A stretch of 64,000 nucleotides of DNA from Liopterus haemorrhoidalis. Lineage: Eukaryota > Arthropoda > Insecta > Coleoptera > Dytiscidae. The stretch's first letter is position 1. Each line of letters starts with the position of its first letter. Shown in pieces: positions 53,911-63,838 of the stretch. The notes under the pieces are model-generated. The model had not been told where the DNA came from and did no database searches. It saw only the letters and a list, made by a program, of their open reading frames with translations. The position numbers were made by a program, and so were the translations under genes. The stretch is taken from NCBI GenBank assembly GCA_963971575.1, contig OZ020619.1, positions 21,148,813 through 21,212,812 on the forward strand. Reading direction: 5' to 3'.

Positions 53911-54215
53911 AGTCTTGCACCTTATTTTAATGTGTTTCTAGTTATTGACTGTGATATTCGATGGTAATTGGCCCCTTTACAGCCTCTTACCATCACCCTG
54001 AGTCTGTTCATATTTTTGAACAGACTTTTTATATTATTTATTTGTGTTTGTCAGTGCAAGATTTCTTTTATTGAGTATGCGTATTTTTTAATGATTTTAT
54101 CTATTTATTTATTGTCGAATATATTGTTTTTAATATTTGGTCTAGTCATTTAAATGGGCTGCGTTAGGCGCAAATAGCCTTTGTTGCTGTGCGCCAAAAA
54201 TTTTAACTAACTAAC
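52706..54215 (+). mobile_element. I/R1-like LINE, 5' truncated, 12-bp target duplication
   Basis: Flanked by aattttttggca at 52694-52705 and 54216-54227. 1510 bp with the RNase H part of ORF2, a 3' UTR and a ttaactaactaac tail. It is the same family as the minus-strand copy at 33437-38008: both 3' ends carry gcgcaaatagc and the gcgccaaaaattttaactaac end. The 5' truncation is normal for LINE insertion. Confidence 0.93.
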
Positions 54216-54364
54216 AATTTTTTGGCAGAAATGGCAGAAAACCATTTTCTTAAAATTCTTCATTAAATTAATAAATTAAATAAACTAATTCCTGTTATTA
54301 ATTATATTTATTTAATATTTATGAATAAATCAATAAATTATAACTGTTAATACAATTTACAATC

Positions 54365-54536
54365 GGCCAGTTTTACCATCGTTGAATAAATTTATTTAAC
54401 AACTTAAGTTAACAATATCGCATCATTCTATTGACAGCAATGTTAATTTCTTCATTAATAGTTCATTAATAGTACCGATGCGATATTGTCAACTTTATTT
54501 GTTAAATAAATTTATTCAACGATGGTGAAAATGGCC
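54365..54536. repeat. 172-bp foldback (near-perfect inverted repeat)
   Basis: Arms of about 62 bp (ggccagttttaccatcgttg... and its complement ending in ggcc) with about 6 mismatches and a roughly 48-bp loop. Likely a tiny MITE; no target duplication resolved. The single strand would form a long hairpin. Confidence 0.8.
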
Positions 54537-54690
54537 AAATGAGTATTTATTTTGCACCTAACCATTAATTTATTTTAATACTGGGTAAGTACACATATGT
54601 TACATTTGAAACACTAGAGAGTGGGTATAATTTATGCACTGGTCCGTCAGAAATAAATCTTGCAACTAATGCGATTATTTTGCACTTTAC

Positions 54691-54950
54691 CGTTGCTGGG
54701 CCAGCAACTGATACATCAATGGGCCAGCTAACGGCCACGGGGACACTGGGGTACTGGATCAGTGCAAAATGCCAGCACTGGCCCAGTGCGAAATGCCAGC
54801 ACTGGCCCATTACTTTCAATGCACTTAACCCGTTGCTGGGCCGGCAACTGATACATCAATGGGCCAATAACGGCCACGGGGACACCGGGGTACTGGCCCA
54901 GTACGAAATGTCAGCACTGGCCCATTACTTTCAATGCCGGGGAGTATGTG
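54691..54950. repeat. 142-bp tandem duplication, GGCCAGC-rich
   Basis: ccgttgctgggccagcaact at 54691 and ccgttgctgggccggcaact at 54833 start two units 142 bp apart, both with ggccacggggacac and agcactggcccattacttt. Part of the right end of the CCCAGC element. Confidence 0.85.
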
Positions 54951-55261
54951 CTTTACCAGCACTTTTACGGCCCGTATAAAAATGTTTGCTGGGTAAAGTA
55001 TCGGGAAAACCGCATTTTTTGAAAACTGCGGTTTTCGGTTTTTAAAAATCAAAAACCGCGGTTTCGGTTTCGGTTTTTCAAGTTTTAATTTTTTTCTGCT
55101 GTAGATACTCTAAAATAATTCAATAAATTTTTATTATGTGTTGAAATACACTATTGTACTTTACAATAAAAAAAAACTAATACTAATAAAAAACCATACA
55201 ATAATTATGCACTACAAGTACGTAGCTTGTACATACTATCTTAAGGTTTTTTTAAATTTAA

Positions 55262-55392
55262 ATTTAAAATTAAATAAAAGGTTTTTAAAAACACTAAACT
55301 ATTTAAATGTTTATCGTTTAAACGTGAACGCAATTTGGTGCAGAAGTTGGCGCTTAATGAAAATGTTCTTTCGGCGTAGGTGGATGTTCTTT
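55262..55392 (-). pseudogene. hAT transposase dimerisation-domain remnant
   Basis: Minus strand: A-E-R-T-F-S-L-S-A, N-F-C-T-K-L-R-S-R-L and an L-V-F-L-K block. It matches the C-terminal domain seen at 22390-22510 motif by motif (ERVFSGAG / FCTKIRSQL). Only the last 40 or so codons remain. Confidence 0.75.
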
Positions 55393-55479
55393 AATAGGGA
55401 ATAGTGCACTCTGGCGCACTGACTTTCCCATGCGCATTGTGTCTGGCGCCGATACATTTCTTTATGTTTGTAACATTTT

Positions 55480-56296
55480 CTTGTCTTTTTATATGTTTTT
55501 CTGTTAAAGCTTTGCATCTTGAATTAGTGTCAGATTTGACCACCGAAGCCTTCATTGCAAGTTTTAAAAGATTTATTTCACGTCGCGGTAAACCTTCACA
55601 TATTTATAGTGACAACGGTACTAATTTCATAGGAGCTAACAATGAGATAAAAGGTCTATTCACTTTTTTAACTAAAAATCAAAACAAATTGTCCGAATTT
55701 TTTGCCAATGAATCAGTTACTTGGCATTTCATCCCTGCTTCTTCTCCACACTTTGGTGGATTTTGGGAGTGAAATCAACTAAACATCACTTACGTAGAGT
55801 GATCGGTAACTCTATTTTAACATTCGAAGAGATGTATACTCTGTTGACAGAAATAGAATGTGTTTTGAATTCGCGTCCATTATCACTAATGTCGTCAGAT
55901 CCTAATGATTTGGAACCATTGACACCATCTCATTTTCTTATCGGAAAACCACTCACTTCTTTACCTGACACAGATCTAACAAATGTAAATATAAATCGTC
56001 TTTCAAGATTTCAGTATATCCAACAGCTTCAGCAACATTTCTGAGCGAGATGGTCTAAAGAATACGTGTCAGAATTACAACAACGCACCAGATGGAAGAA
56101 GAATCAGCACAACATACAGCGTGGCACCTTGGTTGTCATCAAGGACGACAATCTGTAAGTGGCGCCTCGGACGCATTATCGACCTGCATCCTGGCAATGA
56201 TCAGATAGTACGTGTAGTATCCATCAAGACAAGAAATGATACTATAAAAAGAGCCGTAGCCAAGTTGTGCCCTTTACCCATCAGCGACGGCCCATA
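55480..56296 (+). pseudogene. pol: BEL/Pao integrase, broken
   Basis: Frame to 55772: H-L-E-L-V-S-D-L, then I-Y-S-D-N-G-T-N-F with the second catalytic Asp and P-H-F-G-G-F-W-E with the Glu. A TGA at 55770 and a frameshift of the next part (55776-56044: LTEIECVLNSRPL, LTPSHFLIG) follow. A TGA at 56042, then in shifted frames R-W-K-K..., V-V-I-K-D-D-N-L and the closing block L-C-P-L-P-I. The first Asp lies upstream and is lost. Confidence 0.85.
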
Positions 56297-56340
56297 ATGC
56301 AATATACTTTGCAAAGCACTACCTTCCAAGGCCGGGGGCA

Positions 56341-56428
56341 TGTTCGCGCCTTAGAGCCTAATATATTTTACAATGCAATACCTACTATGTTTTCTATGTA
56401 TAATATATTAGGCTCTAAGGCGCGAACA
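56341..56428. repeat. 88-bp perfect hairpin at the BEL/Pao LTR position
   Basis: 27-bp perfect inverted arms (TGTTCGCGCCTTAGAGCC... and its complement) with a 34-bp loop. It directly follows a polypurine tract and has TG...CA ends, so it lies where a 3' LTR should start. Either an unusual mini LTR or an LTR deleted so that its ends fold onto each other. Confidence 0.75.
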
Positions 56429-56910
56429 ATGTTTGATATCTAATAAAAAAGAAAAAGTGTAGTTGGTAGCATACATTATGCACCTATTTACTGAAATTTT
56501 TTAAAAATCTAATAAAGACTTTATTCAAGAATAATACATTTATTGTCACATTTGAGAGATTTTCTTCTTTGTATCTTTTTGCTTAAGGATTAATTTCTTA
56601 AGGATAAACCGAAAACCACGTTTTGTTTGCGGTTTTCCGGTTTCGGTTTTTGCACTGAAAACCGCGGTTTTGCGGTTCGGTTATAACTGTTTCATAAACA
56701 TTACATATAACATTCATCTTTTATTATTAGGATGAATTTAAGAATATAGTTTTATTATTAAGAATTCATTTTTATACATTTGCTGATCTAATAGGCCTTT
56801 CCTTGTTATTTTATTGGTCATAAATGGGATAAATTAATTTGTTTAATTATTTCTAAATATCATCATATAATATATTTTGATTAGATGAGTTACGTCCGTA
56901 TGTTAGTAAT
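56429..56910. other. hAT end and AT-rich spacer
   Basis: Contains the right AAACCG-rich end of the hAT-type element (to about 56695) and then plain AT-rich sequence up to the Penelope repeat. No gene. Confidence 0.5.
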
Positions 56911-57384
56911 TATAGTTGGAGGTAATGGGATTCGGACCAGTCCGAAAATAAAAACAAATTTATTAACTTCGCTAACGTTTCGATTTTTATTTTAAATCTT
57001 CATCAGAGGTACAAAGATATATAGAAATATAGAATTATTCAATGTGTAAGTTTAAATGTATAAAATTATGATAGTGTTCAAAATTAACAAGTCAAGTAGT
57101 TAAAATAAGTATTACAAAATGATCGGAATTTAAAATATAACATAAAATAGATATTAAATAATAAAAACATATCAAACATGAGTTAAAGAATAAAAAACAA
57201 TGTTAAAATTTACAATACCTTAGTTAATAGTCACGATATAAAATAACAATTTTAAAATTTATACAGAACACATCATATTGTCTGGTATTGAACTCAGAGA
57301 TAAGCAATTGAATAAGCCACGTATGAATTTGAAAAAGGGTTTGAGATGGTTGAAACAAGTAAGTAACGCTATCTATTAATAAAT
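56911..57384 (-). repeat. Penelope-type pseudo-LTR, copy a (solo)
   Basis: 474 bp, same orientation and sequence as 58631-59104 with few mismatches. It contains cgctaacgtttcgatttttat, a sequence with an inverted counterpart as usual in Penelope terminal repeats. It ends exactly where the LINE fragment of the left arm begins, with no Penelope ORF of its own, so it looks like a strongly truncated insertion into the LINE. Confidence 0.8.
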
Positions 57385-57385
57385 A

Positions 57386-58066
57386 CCACTCCGCATCTCC
57401 AGTAATACTCCTTTCTCATCTCCCCCCATGCGTACCATCTTCCTTTTTGTTCCTCTCTGGCTCTTTCCTCCCAGCATTCCCTCATTATTCTTTTGTCTGT
57501 TTCTATTCTTACTTTCTCCTCGTACTTAACCGCCCTCCTTCCTGTACCCACTTTCATCTTATCCCTTTTCAGTTCCTCTCTTACAATATACCCTGGTGTT
57601 GTTCTATCTACCCCTAAGATCCATCTCAAATACCTCTACTGTACTCGTTCTACCTTCTCCCATTCCTTCCATCCCCAAATTTCCACCCCATATAGTAGGA
57701 TGTTATTCACCACGGCGTCAAACAACCTCAATCTCCATCTAATATCGTCATTAAACTTCCTCTCTCCTATACTCCACTTTCTTCTTTTCCTTCTTCGCCC
57801 CTTGACTTTTCCATATCCACCCTTTCGGTAATTTTTCTTCCCATAATTCCCGTTCCTTTTCCTCCGTCAACCATGTCTCCGTCAACCCTATTATCTCAAA
57901 TTCCTTCAAATATTCCTAAAATTCTTCATCCTTTCCTTTAATTCCAGCCACATTCCAGATGATTGCCTTTACTCCTTTCTCATCATCGACTAGGGATTTA
58001 TCCAGAGAGAAAGCTCGAAATATTGTTCTGATCATTATGAACTTCTCTTGTGAAGTTGAAGCCATA
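57386..58066 (-). pseudogene. LINE fragment in the left arm
   Basis: Minus strand copy of 62715-63395: a short endonuclease start fused by deletion to the ORF2 C-terminal region (RWILGVDRTTPGYIVREELK). Cut at 57386 by pseudo-LTR a, so the C-terminal part seen in the right arm is missing here. Confidence 0.8.
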
Positions 58067-58630
58067 GTAATTACTTCTTATCGCTGATGAATATAAACAG
58101 GGCAAATATATCATGTAATTCTAGCGGTAAAGTTTGACTTGCAGTATTTACATTAGGTATGAGTTGGATGTCCTAGAATCTATACTAATCAGTCTTGTGG
58201 AAAAGCTAATAATTCCTTCCAAAAAGCACGGAATCTCCTATATTACTATATCGAGGGCTTTAGTCATAAAATAAGCAGAGGGTATACGTTAGCGTTAGGC
58301 GCGTGAGTAAAATTTTGTCACGATCACGCACGCTCATGAAGTCAGGTTCAAAATTACACGCATGCACACGAAATCATAATTTTAAAATTTCACGGACACG
58401 CGTGTTTCGTTACTCACGCGTGAATAGTGATACGCGTGCATTTTTTCACGTTAGAATGGCCAACCCACGTCCCACGCCCGTCCCAAAATGTTGTTAATAA
58501 GAAACGACCGTTGTGTAGGAATGTAAAGAATTATATTTCTTTAATTTTCCTCTCTCCGCGTTACCGGAAAAATGAAGATACACCAGAAGGCGAATAGAAC
58601 ATACATACCAACACTTCCAAAATATATTAT
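58067..58630. other. Spacer with CACG/CGTG-rich block
   Basis: Between LINE fragment and pseudo-LTR. 58300-58470 is full of CACG and CACGCGTG. A 64-codon frame here (58303) is produced by the repeats and differs by 7 codons from its copy at 62263, which argues against a gene. Confidence 0.6.
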
Positions 58631-59104
58631 TATAGTTGAAGGTAATGGGATTCGGACCAGTCAGAAAATAAAAACAAATTTATTAACTTCGCTAACGTTT
58701 CGATTTTTATTTTAAATCTTCATCAGAGCTACAAAGATATATAGAAATATAGAATTATTCAATGTGTAAGTTTAAATGTATAAAATTATGATAGTGTTCA
58801 AAATTAACAAGTCAAGTAGTTAAAATAAGCATTACAAAATGGTCGGAATTTAAAATATAACATAAAATAGATATTAAATAATAAAAACATGTCAAACATG
58901 AGTTAAAGAATAAAAAACAATGTTAAAATTTACAATACCTTAGTTAATAGTCACGATATAAAATAACAATTTTAAAATTAATACAGAACACATCATATTG
59001 TCCGGTATTGAACTCAGAGATAAGCAATTGAATAAGCCACGTATGAATTTGAAAAAGGGTTTGAGATGGTTGAAACAAGTAAGTAACGCTATCTATTAAT
59101 AAAT
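58631..59104 (-). repeat. Penelope-type pseudo-LTR, copy b
   Basis: 474 bp directly downstream (3') of the minus-strand Penelope ORF; near-identical to copy a (direct) and copy c at 61656-62130 (inverted). Confidence 0.85.
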
Positions 59105-59137
59105 TAGAATTTGATTATTAGGTGAAATATGTTAGAT

Positions 59138-60556
59138 TTAGAATTTTTTTAATATATTACAATAGATGGCGCTTATATTATCACAGTCGGTTTTAAAGTT
59201 AACTAATTTAGGGTTCTGAATTATATGTATGCTCTCAGTAATCAACCTTTTACTGAGATTGTCTACTTTATCTAAGATTTTAGTTTGTTCAAAATTAAAA
59301 TTGTGTTTAGTGGTGAAGAAATGGGTACTGAGTGCCGTGTTTTCTTTTTTATTTTTAAATTTATCCTGACAGCTATTTTTATGTTGATATACTCGGTTTT
59401 TAAGATATTGTTTGGTCTGTCCAACATAGCCTAAATCACAATCTCCACAAGGAATGTGATAGACTACTGACGACATTTTATTAAATTCAGTAGGTTGTTT
59501 AATTTTTGAGTGGAGTTGATTAATAGTTTTAAGATTATAGAAAGCTAATTTTATATTATAGGGTTTAAAAAGTTTAGCAATTTTAAATGAAATATTTTTA
59601 ATGTGTGGAAATTTTAAATACGAACAATCAGTGATGATATCTGGAAGTGAATTATTATTGGTGGGATTATTGGGATTGTTATAAAAAATTCTATTAATGA
59701 TATTTCTAGGGTAGTTATGAATAATAAGATTGTCAGTGGCTTTTTTAAAATTTTCCCTATGGAATTTAGGGTCACTCAAACTGAGTATTTTATGTTTACA
59801 TGATTTTATAATGGCAATTTTTTGTTTATATGGATGTTCTGATAAGAAATTTAAAGTACGTCCTGAACTTGAGGGTTTAGTATACATATTAGTAGATAAG
59901 GTGCCATTAGAATTACGTATTAATAGAATGTCGAGAAAAGGGATAGTGTTATCATTTTCAGTTTCTATAGTAAATTGTAATTTGTTGTGATAAGAGTTAA
60001 AAATAGAAAGTGTAGTATCTACTTGATCTGAAGGTATGGCTAAAATAGTATCATCTACATAATATTTAATGAATCGTAAATGAAAAGTGAATTTTTTACT
60101 GACGGTATTAATGAGTTCATTTACCACTAAATTAGCTAATACAGGTGATGAAGGAGCACCCATTGCTGTACCGAACAATTGTTGGTAGTATTTATTATTG
60201 AATCACCACTATCAAACAGATATTTTATAATAGTGATAAATGAATCATAAGATAGGTTAGTATATGCTGAAATAGTATCCCATTCTTTATGTATGATAGC
60301 AATGACAAGTTCTTGTGGAATGTTGGTAAATAGTGATATAACATCTAACGATATAAGTATATAATCGTTAGGAAGGACGATATTTTTTGTGAAATTAACG
60401 AATTCATAGGAGTTTTTTATATTGTAGTGGAAAGTAGTAACTACCTTATCTAAAATATCATTAATAAAAGAAGCTAACTTGTAGGAAGGTGACATTATAC
60501 AGGAAACAATAGGTCTTAAGGTAGGTAATAGGTCAATAGGTCTTAACTTATTTCGT
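59138..60556 (-). pseudogene. Penelope-like RT with GIY-YIG endonuclease, left copy
   Basis: The main frame 60178-59138 has 346 codons. RT motifs G-T-A-M-G-A-P-S-S-P near residue 3 and the active site YVDD at 40-43 are followed by a linker. A GIY-YIG endonuclease (V-V-Y-H-I-P-C-G-D-C ... L-G-Y-V-G-Q-T) follows at about 235-265, with R and E in the usual later positions. Upstream, 60495-60136 codes in another frame for the RT N-part (an I-L-I-S-L-D-V-I-S-L-F-T-N-I-P motif A), and the frame is lost near 60203, next to the arm border. RT joined to GIY-YIG defines Penelope-like elements. The N-terminus is cut at 60556, where the opposite copy starts. Confidence 0.92.
60204..60556 (-). other. 353-bp spacer of the inverted duplication
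   Basis: Present once only. It codes for the RT N-terminal part of the left Penelope copy (S-P-S-Y-K-L-A-S-F-I, then motif A) and has no counterpart on the right arm, which begins abruptly at 60557. It prevents the arms from touching, so a cruciform would have a 353-base loop. Confidence 0.88.
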
Positions 60557-61622
60557 ATTCAATAATAAATACTACCAACAATTGTTCGGTACAGCAATGG
60601 GTGCTCCTTCATCACCTGTATTAGCTAATTTAGTGGTAAATGAACTCATTAATACCGTCAGTAAAAAATTACCTTTTCATTTATGATTCATTAAATATTA
60701 TGTAGATGATACTATTTTAGCCATACCTTCAGATCAAGTAGATACTACACTTTCTATTTTTAACTCTTATCACAACAAATTACAATTTACTATAGAAACT
60801 GAAAATGATAACACTATCCCTTTTCTCGACATTCTATTAATACGTAATTCTAATGGCACCTTATCTACTAATATGTATACTAAACCCTCAAGTTCAGGAC
60901 GTACTTTAAATTTCTTATCAGAACATCCATATAAACAAAAAATTGCCATTATAAAATCATGTAAACATAAAATACTCAGTTTGAGTGACCCTAAATTCCA
61001 TAGGGAAAATTTTAAAAAAGCCACTGACAATCTTATTATTCATAACTACCCTAGAAATATCATTAATAGAATTTTTTATAACAATCCCAATAATCCCACC
61101 AATAATAATTCACTTCCAGATATCATCACTGATTGTTCGTATTTAAAATTTCCACACATTAAAAATATTTCATTTAAAATTGCTAAACTTTTTAAACCCT
61201 ATAATATAAAATTAGCTTTCTATAATCTTAAAACTATTAATCAACTCCACTCAAAAATTAAACAACCTACTGAATTTAATAAAATGTCGTCAGTAGTCTA
61301 TCACATTCCTTGTGGAGATTGTGATTTAGGCTATGTTGGACAGACCAAACAATATCTTAAAAACCGAGTATATCAACATAAAAATAGCTGTCAGGATAAA
61401 TTTAAAAATAAAAAAGAAAACACGGCACTCAGTACCCATTTCTTCACCACTAAACACAATTTTAATTTTGAACAAACTAAAATCTTAGATAAAGTAGACA
61501 ATCTCAGTAAAAGGTTGATTACTGAGAGCATACATATAATTCAGAACCCTAAATTAGTTAACTTTAAAACCGACTGTGATAATATAAGCGCCATCTATTG
61601 TAATATATTAAAAAAATTCTAA
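60557..61622 (+). pseudogene. Penelope-like RT with GIY-YIG endonuclease, right copy
   Basis: Same protein as the left copy. It has a G-T-A-M-G-A-P block near 60590 and the active site Y-V-D-D near 60698-60709. A TGA at about 60683-60685, absent from the left copy, stops the frame before the active site. From 60873 the frame is open to 61622 (249 codons) and contains the whole GIY-YIG domain. The RT N-part is missing. GIY-YIG would nick target DNA for insertion. Confidence 0.9.
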
Positions 61623-61655
61623 ATCTAACATATTTCACCTAATAATCAAATTCTA

Positions 61656-62130
61656 ATTTATTAATAGATAGCGTTACTTACTTGTTTCAACCATCTCAAA
61701 CCCTTTTTCAAATTCATACGTGGCTTATTCAATTGCTTATCTCTGAGTTCAATATCGGACAATATGATGTGTTCTGTATTAATTTTAAAATTGTTATTTT
61801 ATATCGTGACTATTAACTAAGGTATTGTAAATTTTAACATTGTTTTTTATTCTTTAACTCATGTTTGACATGTTTTTATTATTTAATATCTATTTTATGT
61901 TATATTTTAAATTCCGACCATTTTGTAATGCTTATTTTAACTACTTGACTTGTTAATTTTGAACACTATCATAATTTTATACATTTAAACTTACACATTG
62001 AATAATTCTATATTTCTATATATCTTTGTAGCTCTGATGAAGATTTAAAATAAAAATCGAAACGTTAGCGAAGTTAATAAATTTGTTTTTATTTTCTGAC
62101 TGGTCCGAATCCCATTACCTTCAACTATAA
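61656..62130 (+). repeat. Penelope-type pseudo-LTR, copy c
   Basis: Reverse complement of copies a and b; it lies 3' of the right Penelope gene, so each arm has the same gene-to-repeat order. Confidence 0.85.
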
Positions 62131-62714
62131 TAATATATTTTGGAAGTGTTGGTATGTATGTTCTATTCGCCTTCTGGTGTATCTTCATTTTTCCGGTAAC
62201 GCGGAGAGAGGAAAATTAAAGAAATATAATTCTTTACATTCCTACACAACGGTCGTTTCTTATTAACAACATTTTGGGACGGGCGTGGGACGTGGGTTGG
62301 CCATTCTAACGTGAAAAAATGCACGCGTATCACTATTCACGCGTGAGTAACGAAACACGCGTGTCCGTGAAGCACGCGTGCGTGTCCGTGAAATTTTAAA
62401 ATTATGATTTCGTGTGCATGCGTGTAATTTTGAACCTGACTTCATGAGCGTGCGTGATCGTGACAAAATTTTACTCACGCGCCTAACACTAACGTATACC
62501 CTCTGCTTATTTTATGACTAAAGCCCTCGATATAGTAATATAGGAGATTCCGTGCTTTTTGGAAGGAATTATTAGCTTTTCCACAAGACTGATTAGTATA
62601 GATTCTAGGACATCCAACTCATACCTAATGTAAATACTGCAAGTCAAACTTTACCGCTAGAATTACATGATATATTTGCCCTGTTTATATTCATCAGCGA
62701 TAAGAAGTAATTAC
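62131..62714. other. Spacer with CACG/CGTG-rich block, right arm
   Basis: Reverse complement of 58067-58630 with an extra 21 bp (a second cgtgtccgtga unit near 62370-62390). No gene. Confidence 0.6.
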
Positions 62715-63838
62715 TATGGCTTCAACTTCACAAGAGAAGTTCATAATGATCAGAACAATATTTCGAGCTTTCTCTCTGGATAAATCCCTAGTCGATGATG
62801 AGAAAGGAGTAAAGGCAATCATCTGGAATGTGGCTGGAATTAAAGGAAAGGATGAAGAATTTTAGGAATATTTGAAGGAATTTGAGATAATAGGGTTGAC
62901 GGAGACATGGTTGACGGAGGAAAAGGAACGGGAATTATGGGAAGAAAAATTACCGAAAGGGTGGATATGGAAAAGTCAAGGGGCGAAGAAGGAAAAGAAG
63001 AAAGTGGAGTATAGGAGAGAGGAAGTTTAATGACGATATTAGATGGAGATTGAGGTTGTTTGACGCCGTGGTGAATAACATCCTACTATATGGGGTGGAA
63101 ATTTGGGGATGGAAGGAATGGGAGAAGGTAGAACGAGTACAGTAGAGGTATTTGAGATGGATCTTAGGGGTAGATAGAACAACACCAGGGTATATTGTAA
63201 GAGAGGAACTGAAAAGGGATAAGATGAAAGTGGGTACAGGAAGGAGGGCGGTTAAGTACGAGGAGAAAGTAAGAATAGAAACAGACAAAAGAATAATGAG
63301 GGAATGCTGGGAGGAAAGAGCCAGAGAGGAACAAAAAGGAAGATGGTACGCATGGGGGGAGATGAGAAAGGAGTATTACTGGAGATGCGGAGTGGATGCA
63401 GCAGAGGTGGAAAGGAGAAGAAAAGACGGGATAAGCGTGATTGAGGAGTTGTGGAGGAGGGATAAGGAAGTGGGGGAGCAAGAAAGGACATTCATAATAG
63501 ACAAATCAAGGAGCTCAGGGAGATATAAGGAGGTCAGAATTATAGGGGTACCAAGCTACTTGAAGGGAGAAAGAGGAAGGTCAGGAGGGAGAGTTAGGAG
63601 GATTGCGAGGCTAAGGTGCGGGAATGAAGAGAGGGGAAATAGATACTGGAGGAAACATGAGGATAAGATGTGCAGGATGTGCGGGGAGGAGGAAGAAGAT
63701 ATAGAGAACCTCGCGAAGAGGTGTAGAGAGATGACAGTATGGTCGGGGAGCACATTAGACCTGTTGCACGAAGATGGAAGGGGGGAGAGCTGGGCGAAGG
63801 AATTAGAGGCAAGAAGGATTGAGATCGGGGAAGGATAA
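62715..63838 (+). pseudogene. Internally deleted LINE: endonuclease start fused to ORF2 end
   Basis: 62716-63030 codes for an endonuclease N-terminus (A-I-I-W-N-V-A-G-I-K, then I-I-G-L-T-E-T-W-L), with a TAG at 62863-62865. Near 63020 it jumps to the thumb of an RT (L-L-Y-G-V-E-I-W-G-W) and, after a stop at 63144, an open frame of 228 codons (63152-63838). This is Lys/Glu/Arg-rich and has a zinc-type C-x2-C (C-R-M-C-G) and a later Cys near 63715. This highly charged C-terminal region is familiar from non-LTR elements of insects. The RT catalytic core is entirely lost. Confidence 0.78.

Larger units (their letters stand above)
51763..54993. mobile_element. TIR element with CCCAGCAAACAT ends, host of a LINE
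   Basis: Left end CCCAGCAAACATT (51763) and right end AATGTTTGCTGGG (ending 54993), with TA on both outer sides. Without the LINE at 52706-54215 it is about 1.7 kb. The interior right part holds a 142-bp tandem duplication rich in GGCCAGC palindromes and a 172-bp foldback. No transposase. The pairing of the two ends is inferred from the matching termini and TA flanks. Confidence 0.55.
55480..56428 (+). mobile_element. BEL/Pao retrotransposon 3' end
   Basis: Integrase C-half followed by a purine-rich tract (aaggccgggggca, ending 56340) and an 88-bp LTR-like piece. The 5' part of the element is absent. The integrase block KALHLELVSDLTTEAFIASF is a BEL/Pao hallmark. Confidence 0.85.
54996..56695 (-). 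mobile_element. hAT-type element with AAACCGCGGTTT ends, split by BEL/Pao
   Basis: Both sides carry clusters of AAACCG/CGGTTT (55010-55080 and 56605-56690), much like the TTACCGG clusters at the ends of the hAT at 21707. Left part codes on the minus strand for a hAT dimerisation domain. A BEL/Pao 3' end lies in the middle. Exact ends and target duplication not determined. Confidence 0.6.
57386..60203. repeat. Left arm of a 2.8-kb inverted duplication
   Basis: Reverse complement of 60557-63395 with only scattered mismatches (for example gtccggtatt versus gtccgatatt, and a 21-bp difference in the CACG block). Carries, left to right, a LINE fragment, a CACG-rich spacer, a pseudo-LTR and a Penelope-like gene. 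Confidence 0.93.
60557..63395. repeat. Right arm of a 2.8-kb inverted duplication
   Basis: Reverse complement of 57386-60203. At the outer end the right arm's LINE continues to at least 63838, while on the left the LINE is broken by pseudo-LTR a; that is what ends the match at 63395. Confidence 0.93.

Noticed and set aside
58303..58497. 64-codon frame, with a 71-codon partner at 62263
   Set aside because: Lies in CACG repeats; the two copies differ by a 7-codon repeat unit, and there is no motif.
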